Assembly: GCA_018896025.1 (NCBI GenBank)
Contig: JAHIND010000010.1
Location: 1 to 64,000 of the forward strand
Source: Pseudomonadota bacterium
Lineage (GTDB): Bacteria > Desulfobacterota > Desulfarculia > Desulfarculales > Desulfarculaceae
Reading direction: 5' to 3'
DNA: 64,000 bases
A program made the translations under genes and the position numbers. Below the pieces are notes generated by a model. That model did not search any database, was not told the DNA's origin, and saw only the letters and a list, made by a program, of their open reading frames with translations. Shown piece after piece: positions 16,826 through 24,384 of this stretch (position 1 is the first letter of the stretch; the number at the start of each line of letters is the position of its first letter).

Positions 16826-17253
16826 TTGTGCTTCACACCCTTAAGCTGGATGCGGCTCACCTCTTCCAGGGGGATGCGGTAGTTGCCGTAGGAAGTCTTG
16901 CCGGTGGCCATGAGGTTGCCCTTGATGGTGATGGTCACGTTGCCGCCGTCGGCCAGGGCCACATCGGCCTTGAACTCGCCGCCCTGGTGCCGGATCACCA
17001 CGTCCTTGACCTTCTCCAAGGGCACGGCCAGTTCGCCCCGGCCCATCTCCCCGGCCAAGAACACCACGCCCTCGATGGAGAAATGGCTGAGGTCCACGGT
17101 GGTGCCGCCCATGTCGGTCAGGGTCACCAAATAGTTGACCTTGGGCTCGGGTATGCGGGTGGGCACCTCGCTGCCTCCCATGCCCATGGCCATAATCAGC
17201 GGCAAACAAAGCAGCAAGGCGCAAAGGACTAATATTCTGACGCTACGGGCCAT
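16822..17253 (-). CDS. Small exported hypothetical protein
   Basis: The 143-residue protein has a signal peptide (MARSVRILVLCALLLCLPLIMA). The mature beta-rich part is a run of strands (YLVTLTDMGGTTVDLSHFSI, ELAVPLEKVKDVVI, NVTITIKGN, IPLEEVSRIQL). No cysteine lipobox is clear and I do not recognise a family. It is probably periplasmic. It is convergent with the rhomboid gene and divergent from the histidine kinase across a 154-bp gap in which I see nothing convincing. Confidence 0.6.
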   Translation of the reverse strand: MARSVRILVLCALLLCLPLIMAMGMGGSEVPTRIPEPKVNYLVTLTDMGGTTVDLSHFSIEGVVFLAGEMGRGELAVPLEKVKDVVIRHQGGEFKADVALADGGNVTITIKGNLMATGKTSYGNYRIPLEEVSRIQLKGVKHN

Positions 17254-17407
17254 GGGGAATCTCCTTATGCTTTCGCGGGCAAACGGCAGGCCCCGGAAAA
17301 GGGTCGCCCTTAACCTGTCATCTTAAAAGATTTGGTAGCACGCCGCCACCCCTAGCGCCAAGTAAAAACACCCAGGTCCAGCTTGGCCCCGCCCCTGGGG
17401 GGGTGCT

Positions 17408-18508
17408 ATGCTGAAACAGTTCTTTATTTTTGGCAGCCCCCATGGGAGCGGTTACACCGGCATGCTCGAAGAAATGCGCCGCCGTTGGAGCATCGTCCCC
17501 ACCTGGATCAAGGTGGTGCCGGTGGCCATGCTCTTGGCCGGGCTCAGCCTGGCGCACTTCCTGTTGCTGCCCCTGCGCCCCGACCTCTCCGCCCTGGTGC
17601 AGCGCTTTTTCTTTCTGCCCCTTTTCATGGCCAGCCTGCTCTTTGGCCTCAAGGGCGGCCTGATCTGCGCCGCCCTGATCTGCCTTAATTACCTTGATTT
17701 TTTCTCCGCCCCCGCCGCCGGGCGGGCCGCCGCCTTTTTGGTGGTGCTGGAGATGCTGCTCTATTTCTTCACCGGGGCCCTCACCGGCTTTCTGGTGGAC
17801 CGGGAGCGCCGCGAGGCCCGCCGCCTAAAGGAGGCCGAGAACCTGGCCCTGTTGGGCCAGGCCGCCGCGGCGGTGGCCCACGAACTCAAGACTCCGCTCA
17901 TCGCCATCGGCGGCTTCGCCCAGCGCATCCAGCGGGACCTGGAGACGGACCACCCTTACCGCCACCAGCTCAAGATCATCGTGGACCAGGTGAGCCACAT
18001 GGAGACCCTGCTGCGCCAGATGCTGGACTACACCCGCCCCCTGGAGCTTCGCCTGGTGCCGGTGGACCTGGCCGGTCTGGTCAAGGAGGTCTTCACCCTC
18101 ACCGAGGCCATGGCCAAGGAGCATGCGGTGCGCCTGGCCGACGAGTTGGCCGGCCGGGGCCTCAAGGTGCCCGCCGACGCGGGACGGCTCAGGCAAGTGC
18201 TGATCAACCTGGTGCAAAACGCGGTGCAGGCCTCGCCCCGGGGCGGGGTGGTGGTGGTCAGGGCCCAGGAGGACAAGGAGCGCATCGCCCTGGAGGTTGT
18301 GGACCAGGGGCCGGGCATCGCCCCCGAGGATCAGGAAAAGATATTCTTTCCCTTTTTCACCACCAAGCGGGGAGGCACCGGCCTGGGCCTGGCCATCACC
18401 CGCAAGAACGTGCTGGCCCACCACGGCCTATTGGAGCTGCAAAGCACTCCGGGCAAGGGAAGCGTCTTTCGGGTGGTGCTGCCCCGGGTGGACGGGTCCG
18501 CTGTCTGA
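17408..18508 (+). CDS. Membrane histidine kinase
   Basis: The 366-residue protein has an N-terminal membrane region of about four helices (residues 35-130). A HisKA domain with H158 in AVAHELKTPLIAIGGF follows, then a HATPase_c domain with LINLVQNAVQAS (N box), VVDQGPGIAP (G1), FFPFFTTKRGGTGLGLAI (F/G2). It resembles stand-alone NtrB-like kinases with a DUF4118-like membrane sensor. No response regulator is adjacent; the nearest in the window is the HD-GYP regulator at 61426, with no evidence of pairing. The ATG at 17462 is an alternative start. Confidence 0.88.
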   Translation: MLKQFFIFGSPHGSGYTGMLEEMRRRWSIVPTWIKVVPVAMLLAGLSLAHFLLLPLRPDLSALVQRFFFLPLFMASLLFGLKGGLICAALICLNYLDFFSAPAAGRAAAFLVVLEMLLYFFTGALTGFLVDRERREARRLKEAENLALLGQAAAAVAHELKTPLIAIGGFAQRIQRDLETDHPYRHQLKIIVDQVSHMETLLRQMLDYTRPLELRLVPVDLAGLVKEVFTLTEAMAKEHAVRLADELAGRGLKVPADAGRLRQVLINLVQNAVQASPRGGVVVVRAQEDKERIALEVVDQGPGIAPEDQEKIFFPFFTTKRGGTGLGLAITRKNVLAHHGLLELQSTPGKGSVFRVVLPRVDGSAV

Positions 18509-18621
18509 TAACGATTGCAGCCCAATATGTCCCCCAGTGGGCGGCAAAGGACAACTGGGTAGTATTTTTTAGACTTTTTAAAGCAAGTGTTGGCCAGCGG
18601 GATGCGGTTTGCATCCGGTTA

Positions 18622-18740
18622 CGGCACAGCCAGGGAGTGCCAGGCAAGGCGGCAGGCGAACGAGGGACGCAGGCGTAGTAGTCCTACGCCGAGGACCGAG
18701 GGATGCCGACAACGCAGCATGGTGCTGCCTGGCGAAGCCG
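18622..18740. repeat. Structured repeat core B (119 bp)
   Basis: It begins CGGCACAGCCAGGGAGTGCC and ends with an imperfect inverse of it. It contains the shared AACGAGGGACGCAGGCGTAG stretch and a perfect central hairpin GGCGTAG/CTACGCC. It lies between the convergent kinase and nadK genes. About 100 bp upstream (18520) a GCCCAATAT might be a decayed outer end, but that is weak. Confidence 0.8.
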
Positions 18741-18749
18741 AGCGGCCGG

Positions 18750-19604
18750 CTAGCCCCAGCGTAGCTTAGTCTTGAGTATCTCGAAATAGTCCCGAAAGGG
18801 TGACTGGATCAGATGCACGATATGCTCCGAGCGCTGGAAGCGGATCTCGTCGCCGGGCTCCAGTTCCAGGCCCACCTGGCCGTCGCAGGTCAGGGTGGTT
18901 TCCTGGGCCCGGTGGCCCAGGGTGACCGAAAGGGTCATGTCCGGAGCCAGCAGCAGGGGCCGGTTGGTCAGGGTGAAGGAGCAGATGGGGGCCACCACTA
19001 TGCAGTTGAGGGCCGGGTGGCAGATGGGCCCGCCCGCCGAGAGGTTGTAGGCGGTGGAGCCGGTGGGCGTGGAGATTATAAGGCCGTCGGCCTGGAAGGT
19101 GGTGAGCGGGCGTCCGTCCACCACCGCCTCCAACTCCACGATGCGGGCCAGGGCGGCCTTATTGATCACCAGGTCGTTGAGGGCTGTGAAGCGGGCCAGC
19201 TCGACGCCCTGGCGGCGCACGATGCTGTCCAGCATGAGCCGGGGCGAGGCCTGGTAATGCCCGTCCAGCACCTTTTCCATGGCCGGCAAAAGCTCGCCCG
19301 GGGCCAAGGCGGTGAGGAAGCCCAAGCCGCCCAGGTTCACCCCCAGGATGGGCACCGCCTCCAGACCACCCGCCACCACCTGGCGCACCGCGCCCAGCAT
19401 GGTGCCGTCGCCGCCCAAGACCACCACCAGCCCGGTGTCCGCGGGCAGGGGCTTTTCCGCGCCGTTGCCCGCCCTGGGTTCGCCGCCCTTGGCTTCCAGC
19501 AGATGGACTCCGGCGCCGCGCCGGGTGAGCCACTGTTCCAAGCTCCGGGCCTGCCCCTGGGCCGCCGGGGTGTTGGCCTTGTAAATTATAGTAACCTTGG
19601 GCAT
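18750..19604 (-). CDS. nadK: NAD kinase
   Basis: The 284-residue protein has the family motifs LVVVLGGDGTMLGAVR (GGDGT), GVNLGGLGFLT, LNDLVINK, FQADGLIISTPTGSTAYNLSAGGP and the C-terminal TCDGQ. It phosphorylates NAD+ to NADP+ using ATP or polyphosphate. It lies alone, between repeat B and a divergent gene. Confidence 0.94.
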   Translation of the reverse strand: MPKVTIIYKANTPAAQGQARSLEQWLTRRGAGVHLLEAKGGEPRAGNGAEKPLPADTGLVVVLGGDGTMLGAVRQVVAGGLEAVPILGVNLGGLGFLTALAPGELLPAMEKVLDGHYQASPRLMLDSIVRRQGVELARFTALNDLVINKAALARIVELEAVVDGRPLTTFQADGLIISTPTGSTAYNLSAGGPICHPALNCIVVAPICSFTLTNRPLLLAPDMTLSVTLGHRAQETTLTCDGQVGLELEPGDEIRFQRSEHIVHLIQSPFRDYFEILKTKLRWG

Positions 19605-19679
19605 GTTGGAGGCTCCTTGGGGGCAAAACTAACAAAAAGCGCCCCCTATAACAACCAGTATGCCATCACGAGGAGTTAG

Positions 19680-20387
19680 ATGGGGGACGATGCATATATC
19701 CAGGCGCTGAACCAAGCGGTCAAGCAGGAGATAGTACAGAATTATTTCCGGGAGCGCCGCATCATCGAGGAGGAAATCCTGCTGGTGACCGAGGCGGTCA
19801 GCGGCATGTTGGGGGGCTTGTACGCCTGGGAAAAGCACCGGGCTCGCCTGGGCCGGGCCCTGGGCGACGCGGCCATCCGCGAGAAGTTTTTCAGCGCCGC
19901 CGGGATAACCCCTCCCCGACCCGAATCGGTGGCCTCGGCCGCCCCGGCGGTGGGGCTCACCCCCATCCGGGGGCTGACCAGGGCTGCCCGCTACGCCAGC
20001 CTGATCCAGGGGCTGTACAAGGTGCTGGTGGACGAGGCGGCGGGCCTGGAAGACGAGCGCCAACGGGCCATCAAGCTCATGAAAGAGGTCAACCAGGACA
20101 TCCTGGCCTTCGAGGCCAACCACGACCTGATGATGCTGGAGTCCTACCTGCGCTCCATGAACCCGGAGGCTTTGCAAAAGCGCAAGATCCTGGGGGTCAA
20201 CTTCACGGCCAAGGAAAAGGCCGTCTCCGCCGAGGCCTTGTCCTTCAAGCCGCTCAAGGCCAGGGACATGGGCCTCAATGAGGCCCTGCCCAAGCCCAGG
20301 CCGGTGTCCCAGGTCATGGAGCAGGTGGGTGGCTTGCTCAAGCAGGCCCTGAAGCGCAATCCCCAGGCGGGGCAAGAGTTTTTTTAG
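19680..20387 (+). CDS. Helical hypothetical protein
   Basis: The 235-residue soluble protein is helical. The start is rich in charged residues (QEIVQNYFRERRIIEEEILLVTE) and the middle has LIQGLYKVLVDEAAGLEDERQRAIKLMKEVNQDILAFE. The residues around 150-200 are less ordered. No motif for enzyme activity or DNA binding is visible and I do not recognise the family. It is 64 bp upstream of the CoA-transferase genes on the same strand and may be co-transcribed. Confidence 0.65.
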   Translation: MGDDAYIQALNQAVKQEIVQNYFRERRIIEEEILLVTEAVSGMLGGLYAWEKHRARLGRALGDAAIREKFFSAAGITPPRPESVASAAPAVGLTPIRGLTRAARYASLIQGLYKVLVDEAAGLEDERQRAIKLMKEVNQDILAFEANHDLMMLESYLRSMNPEALQKRKILGVNFTAKEKAVSAEALSFKPLKARDMGLNEALPKPRPVSQVMEQVGGLLKQALKRNPQAGQEFF

Positions 20388-20451
20388 CGGGTTGTGGGCC
20401 GGGAGCCCTTTCTGCTATGCCTGGATAGCTTGATCCCAGCCGAGGAGTTTC

Positions 20452-21378
20452 ATGGGCAAGGCGCGCGACAAGGTGAAAAGCCTGTCCCAGGCGGTGGGCG
20501 AGTTGGTTCGCCCCGGCGACAGCGTGGCCCTTTCCGCCGCCCTGGAGGGCTTCATCCCCTACGCCTCGGCCCATGAGATCATCCGCCAGGGCATCGGCCC
20601 CCTCACCCTGGTGGCCCCCATTTCCAACATCAGCATAGACCAGATGATCGGGGCGGGCCTGGTGGAGCGGGTGATCGCCGCCTGGGTGGGCAACGTCAGC
20701 ACCGGCATCGGCTACAACTTCCGCCGGGCGGTGGAACAAGGCCTGCCCCGGCCCCTGGAGGTCTTGGACCACAGCAACTTCTCCATCACCCTGGCCCTGG
20801 AGGCCGGGGCCCGGGGCCTGCCCATGGCCGTGGGTCGCTCGCCCCTGGGCAGCGGCATGGCCCTGGAGAATCCCCAGTTCAAGAGCTTCACCTGCCCCCA
20901 CTCCGGGCAAAAGCTTCTGGCCATACAGGCGGTGAACCCGGACGTGGCCTTGATCCACGTGCAGCGGGCCGACAAGGAGGGCAACTGCCAGGTGTGGGGA
21001 GCGGCGGGCTTCACCAAGCAGGCGGCCATGGCCAGCGCGCGGGTGCTGGTCACCTGCGAGGAGATCGTGGACAGCGAGGTTATCCGCCGCGACCCGGACC
21101 GCACCCTGGTGCCTGGCCTTTTGGTGGACGCGGTGTGCGAGGTGCCCTGGGGGGCCCACCCCGCCCCGGTGCAGGGCTATTACGATTTGGACAACCAGTA
21201 TTACCTGGACTACGCGGCGGCCACCCGGGACCCGGCCCAGGCCCAGGCCTGGCAAGCGGAGTGGGTGGACGGCCTGAGCGGGCGCGAGGCCTACGTGGCC
21301 AAGCTGGGCGGCGCCCGTTTGCAGGGGCTCATGGTCAGCCACAGCCGCCCCAGCGCGCCCCTGGAGTACGGCTGGTGA
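20452..21378 (+). CDS. CoA-transferase family I, subunit A (glutaconate CoA-transferase-like)
   Basis: The 308-residue protein has the subunit A layout of GctA-like enzymes: VRPGDSVALSAALEGFIPYASAHEIIRQG, TLVAPISNISIDQMIGAGLVERVIAAWVGN, GSGM, and NPDVALIHVQRADKEGNCQVWG. With the next gene it should form a heteromeric enzyme that moves CoA between carboxylic acids. The stop overlaps the GTG start of subunit B. Position upstream of an aromatic-CoA reductase operon suggests, but does not prove, activation of an aromatic or dicarboxylic acid. Confidence 0.82.
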   Translation: MGKARDKVKSLSQAVGELVRPGDSVALSAALEGFIPYASAHEIIRQGIGPLTLVAPISNISIDQMIGAGLVERVIAAWVGNVSTGIGYNFRRAVEQGLPRPLEVLDHSNFSITLALEAGARGLPMAVGRSPLGSGMALENPQFKSFTCPHSGQKLLAIQAVNPDVALIHVQRADKEGNCQVWGAAGFTKQAAMASARVLVTCEEIVDSEVIRRDPDRTLVPGLLVDAVCEVPWGAHPAPVQGYYDLDNQYYLDYAAATRDPAQAQAWQAEWVDGLSGREAYVAKLGGARLQGLMVSHSRPSAPLEYGW

Positions 21379-22130
21379 GCGGCTACACCTCGGGTGAGAT
21401 CATGGTAACCGCCGCCGCGCGCCAAATCAGCGACGGCGACGTGGTGTTCGTGGGCATGCGCCTGCCGCTGTTGGCCTTCATGCTGGCCAAACAGACCCAC
21501 GCTCCCAACGCCCTGGGCCTGTTCGAGAACGGGGTGCTGCGCGACCAGCCGGCCACCGCGCCCATCATCACCATGGGCGACGCGCCCAACCAGGCCGGGG
21601 CGCTTAGGCTCTGCGGCCTGGACGAGGTGATGAGCCTGCTCTCGGGCGGGCGAGTGGACCTGGGCTTCATCGGCGGGGCCCAGGTGGACCAGTGGGGCAA
21701 CGTGAACACCCACCGGGCCCTCAAGCCGGACGGCGGCCAGGTGCGCCTGCCCGGCTCCGGCGGCGGGGCGGACATCGCCTGCCTGGCCCATCGCCTGCTC
21801 ATCATCATGAACCACGAGCGCCGCCGCCTGGTGCCCCAGGTGGATTACATCACCTCCCCCGGCTGGGGGCCCCACCCCGGCTGGCGCCAGGAGCAGGGCC
21901 TCACCCGAGGCGGCCCGGCGGCGCTGATCACCTCCCTGGGGGTGTTCACCTTCCCCCAGGGCCGGGCCGAGCTGACCAGCCTGCATCCGGGGGTGAGCCT
22001 GGAGCAGGCGGCCCAGGCCACCGGCTGGGAGCTGACTTGCCTCCCCGATCTGGAAACTACCCCGGAGCCAACCGCCGAAGAACTGGAAATAATTAGGCGT
22101 TTCGACCCCAAGCGATTTTGGACCGCCTGA
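21375..22130 (+). CDS. CoA-transferase family I, subunit B (glutaconate CoA-transferase-like)
   Basis: The 251-residue protein starts at GTG in a GTGA overlap. It contains NALGLFENGVL, matching the (S)ENG motif whose glutamate forms the enzyme-CoA thioester in family I transferases, and GFIGGAQVDQWGNVNTH, typical of subunit B. SGGGADIACLAHRLLIIMNHERRRLVPQVDYITSPG also fits GctB-like proteins. It is the partner of the preceding gene. Confidence 0.82.
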   Translation: MSGYTSGEIMVTAAARQISDGDVVFVGMRLPLLAFMLAKQTHAPNALGLFENGVLRDQPATAPIITMGDAPNQAGALRLCGLDEVMSLLSGGRVDLGFIGGAQVDQWGNVNTHRALKPDGGQVRLPGSGGGADIACLAHRLLIIMNHERRRLVPQVDYITSPGWGPHPGWRQEQGLTRGGPAALITSLGVFTFPQGRAELTSLHPGVSLEQAAQATGWELTCLPDLETTPEPTAEELEIIRRFDPKRFWTA

Positions 22131-22138
22131 TTTTTTGG

Positions 22139-22204
22139 TTGACAATTTTCCGCTGCTGACCTATCGTCACAATGTAGCTATAAACTAGTTATTATGTAGC
22201 ATAG
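22139..22204 (+). promoter_or_regulatory. Promoter and operator of DUF2080-GNAT cassette 1
   Basis: TTGACA (22139-22144) and TATCGT (22162-22167) are spaced by 17 bp. From 22166 a block GTCACAATGTAGCTATAAAC... (to about 22204), including the palindrome AACTAGTT and two ATGTAGC repeats, covers the expected transcription start. The same arrangement stands before cassette 2, so it is a likely operator. Confidence 0.7.
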
Positions 22205-22269
22205 ATTCTTGGCCCACCATTAAGGCCGGCCAGGGCCCCAACCCAACTACCGCCGAGGGCCTCAGGAGC

Positions 22270-22470
22270 ATGAGCGAAACTGACAATGCATCCCGCCGGG
22301 AGCGTTCCGGACCCGAGGAACGGACCTCCGATCCTCGTCACAAGGCCAAATTCGAGGTCTACGGTGAAGAGATGATCGAGAAAGAGGTCAAGCAGAGCGG
22401 CAACTCCGGCAGGGTATACCTGCCCCCGGAGTGGGTTGGCAAAAACGTTAAAATCATCCGCATTGACTAA
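22270..22470 (+). CDS. DUF2080-like small protein, AbrB-type hairpin (cassette 1)
   Basis: The 66-residue protein ends in VKQSGNSGRVYLPPEWVGKN, very close to the DUF2080 'transposon-encoded' family and to the swapped-hairpin DNA-binding fold of AbrB/MazE (GNSGRVxLP). The N-terminal ~30 residues are charged and poorly conserved with the paralogue. AGGAG lies only 1 nt before ATG 22270, so ATG 22372 is a possible alternative start. It precedes a GNAT gene by 14 bp. It is probably a DNA-binding regulator of its own operon (inference). No transposase is nearby. Confidence 0.75.
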   Translation: MSETDNASRRERSGPEERTSDPRHKAKFEVYGEEMIEKEVKQSGNSGRVYLPPEWVGKNVKIIRID

Positions 22471-22484
22471 AGGCGAGGCGACAA

Positions 22485-22916
22485 GTGCCCTTGAATCTAC
22501 GCCCCATGACTCAAGACGACCTTGGTGAGGTCCAACGCATTCAGGCCCGCATCACCCGTCAGCCGGTCCCCCAGCCCTGGATGGACATGCTGGCCGAGCA
22601 CATAGACAAGATCTACCGCCTGGCCTTCGTGGCCGAAGAGGGCGGCGCGGTGCTGGGCTTCATCCTGGGTGAGATCAAGATCGGCGGCTTCGGCACCGAG
22701 CTCTCCGGCTGGCTGGAGCTGGTGGGGGTGGAGCCGGACAACATGGGCTCCGGGGTGGGCGCGTCCCTGGTGGAGGCCCTGTTCGGCGCCCTGCGCGAGC
22801 GCGGCGTGCAGGAGATTTACACCGCGGTGCGTTGGGACTCCGGCGACATGCTGGCCTTCTTCAAGAAGCTGGGCTTCGACCAGAGCGCCTTCATCAACCT
22901 GCGCCTCAAGACTTAG
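22485..22916 (+). CDS. GNAT acetyltransferase (cassette 1)
   Basis: The 143-residue single-domain GNAT protein starts at GTG (MPLNLRPMTQDDLGEVQRIQ). Its acetyl-CoA-binding loop is MGSGVGASLVEALF, a variant of the Q/R-x-x-G-x-G/A motif, followed by YTAVRWDSGDMLAFFKKLGF. It is about 75-80% identical by eye to the cassette 2 protein and has the same length. The substrate is unknown; small-molecule or protein-lysine acylation are both possible. Confidence 0.85.
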   Translation: MPLNLRPMTQDDLGEVQRIQARITRQPVPQPWMDMLAEHIDKIYRLAFVAEEGGAVLGFILGEIKIGGFGTELSGWLELVGVEPDNMGSGVGASLVEALFGALRERGVQEIYTAVRWDSGDMLAFFKKLGFDQSAFINLRLKT

Positions 22917-23276
22917 GCATCCTTGCGGGCCGCCCTGCCTCGCGGCCGGGCGCCTGCGATAAAAAGCGCCGCCCGCCGGTGCCAAGCTCCAGTTCTTGCC
23001 CGGTATCCGGCAACCTTTCCCGGCCTGCCCCCAAAACCAGCAAACCCTAGGCAGGCAATCAGCATAACCAATAGATAATTCACTAATTATTCAGCCATAC
23101 CCATGGGGGGGGGCGCGAGTGAATTTGTTTGTTTTGTTATGTCATAAATGACATACTGTCTTTGCTATGCCAAAAATGACATATTTTTTCGAGGTCAACT
23201 ATGAGGGTAATCATTTGTAAATATTGATGATCCAAGTTTGCACCCGCCGAGCGCCCCTGCCGGGGAAAATTTCCGG
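22917..23276. other. Intergenic region with paired ATGNCA-TGACAT boxes
   Basis: There is no gene in this 360-bp stretch. The first half is GC-rich and featureless; the second is AT-rich. ATGTCATAAATGACAT (23139-23154) is an inverted repeat around TAAA, and ATGCCAAAAATGACAT (23167-23182) repeats it 28 bp later. Such a pair could be a dimeric regulator site. It lies about 100 bp upstream of the cassette 2 promoter. Confidence 0.45.
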
Positions 23277-23341
23277 TTGACATCTCTCCCGAGACCTATA
23301 TAAAGTCACATTATAGCTACAAACTAGTTATTTAGTAGCGC
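23277..23341 (+). promoter_or_regulatory. Promoter and operator of DUF2080-GNAT cassette 2
   Basis: TTGACA (23277-23282) and TATAAA (23299-23304) are spaced by 16 bp. From 23305 the block GTCACATTATAGCTACAAAC... including AACTAGTT and GTAGC matches the cassette 1 operator at about 80%. A further TGTAGCTA lies at about 23355. Confidence 0.7.
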
Positions 23342-23407
23342 TTATGTAATTACTATGTAGCTATTCAAAAGGGCTATGCCACAAGGCACCCGAGGGAAGA
23401 AAAGGTC

Positions 23408-23617
23408 ATGAACCCCAAACGAAACCCAGCCAAGCGACCCCGCCTCCAGGGGCAATTCGCCGCGGAAAAGCCCGGCGGCTTTGGCGGCAAGACCAAGTTC
23501 GAGGGTTACGGCGAAGAGATGATCGAGAAGACCGTGAAGCAAAGCGGCAACTCCGGGCGGGTGTATCTGCCCCCGGAGTGGGTCGGCAAAAACGTGAAGA
23601 TCATTCGCATCAACTGA
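23408..23617 (+). CDS. DUF2080-like small protein, AbrB-type hairpin (cassette 2)
   Basis: The 69-residue paralogue of the protein at 22270. The last ~38 residues (FEGYGEEMIEKTVKQSGNSG... to IIRIN) are almost identical, whereas the basic N-terminus (MNPKRNPAKRPRLQGQF) differs completely. The ATG has a purine-rich GGAAGAAAAGG upstream. The same reasoning applies: probably an AbrB-fold DNA-binding protein that recognises the shared operator, with the divergent N-terminus perhaps changing partner or ligand. Confidence 0.75.
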   Translation: MNPKRNPAKRPRLQGQFAAEKPGGFGGKTKFEGYGEEMIEKTVKQSGNSGRVYLPPEWVGKNVKIIRIN

Positions 23618-23639
23618 ATATATGGCGAGGAGCCTAGCC

Positions 23640-24071
23640 GTGAATCTGCGCCCCATGACACAAGAAGACCTGCCCGAGGTCCAGCGCATCCAAAGCCGCA
23701 TCACCCGCCAGGAGGTGCCCCAGTCCTGGATGGACATGCTGGCCGCGCACGTGAACAAGACCTACCGCCTGGGCTTTGTGGCCGAAGAGGGCGGCACGGT
23801 GCTGGGCTTCCTCCTGGGAGAAATCAAGATAGGCGGCTTCGGCACCGAGCTTTCCGGCTGGCTGGAACTCTTGGGAGTGGAGCCCAAGCAGATGGGTTCC
23901 GGCGTGGGCGCGGCCCTGGTCGAAACCCTGTTCAAGGCCCTGCGGGGGCGCGGGGTGCGCGAAATCTACACCGCCGTGCGCTGGGACTCCGGCGACATGC
24001 TGGCCTTCTTTAAGAAGATCGGCTTTGACAAGAGCCCCTTTATCAACCTTAGGTTCGAGCAAACACTTTAG
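23640..24071 (+). CDS. GNAT acetyltransferase (cassette 2)
   Basis: The 143-residue paralogue of the protein at 22485 (loop MGSGVGAALVETLF; YTAVRWDSGDMLAFFKKIGF). I place the start at GTG 23640 because GAGGAG lies 8 nt upstream and this gives the same N-terminus (NLRPMTQ) and length as the paralogue; ATG 23622 would add six residues. It is the last gene before the reductase operon, separated by 313 bp. Confidence 0.85.
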   Translation: MNLRPMTQEDLPEVQRIQSRITRQEVPQSWMDMLAAHVNKTYRLGFVAEEGGTVLGFLLGEIKIGGFGTELSGWLELLGVEPKQMGSGVGAALVETLFKALRGRGVREIYTAVRWDSGDMLAFFKKIGFDKSPFINLRFEQTL

Positions 24072-24384
24072 TTTCTAACCGGCCCGGCCATCCGTCAGGC
24101 AACGGACGACCAGGGCAAACCACCGCGCCAGCCCCCCTGATCTGCGGTTCAAGCAAATAGTGCAACCTACGGGTTGCCCAAGCGCCCGGCCCAGGCCGGG
24201 CCCAGGGATGAACCGCCGCGCCCGCCCCCCCGTTCCGCGGCCCAACCGACCCAGTGACCAAGGACCAGGCCCTCCGGCCGGCGCCGGACGCCTGAGCAAC
24301 AATCGGCCCCGCACTAAGCGCCGTTCTCCGGGCCAAGGGGACGCGCCGGAGCGGGGCTTCAGAGACCACCTAGGAGGTTTGGCC
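24072..24384 (+). other. GC-rich gap with hairpins before the reductase operon
   Basis: There is no gene here. Hairpins include GCAACC/GGTTGC (24162-24177) and a perfect GCCCGGCC/GGCCGGGC (24184-24201). No T run follows, so they are not clear terminators; they could form a structured leader. I see no convincing promoter for the operon. A strong TAGGAGG ribosome-binding site (24371-24377) precedes ATG 24385. Confidence 0.4.

Noticed and set aside
22270..24071. The paired small-protein/GNAT genes as a toxin-antitoxin (GNAT toxin with RHH antitoxin) system
   Set aside because: Known GNAT toxins of the TacT/AtaT type pair with ribbon-helix-helix antitoxins and have a different motif set. Here the partner has an AbrB-like GNSGRV hairpin. 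The idea is not excluded but is not supported by the sequence.
24184..24201. GCCCGGCC/GGCCGGGC hairpin as terminator of the GNAT gene
   Set aside because: No T run follows. It may be part of a leader but cannot be called an intrinsic terminator.
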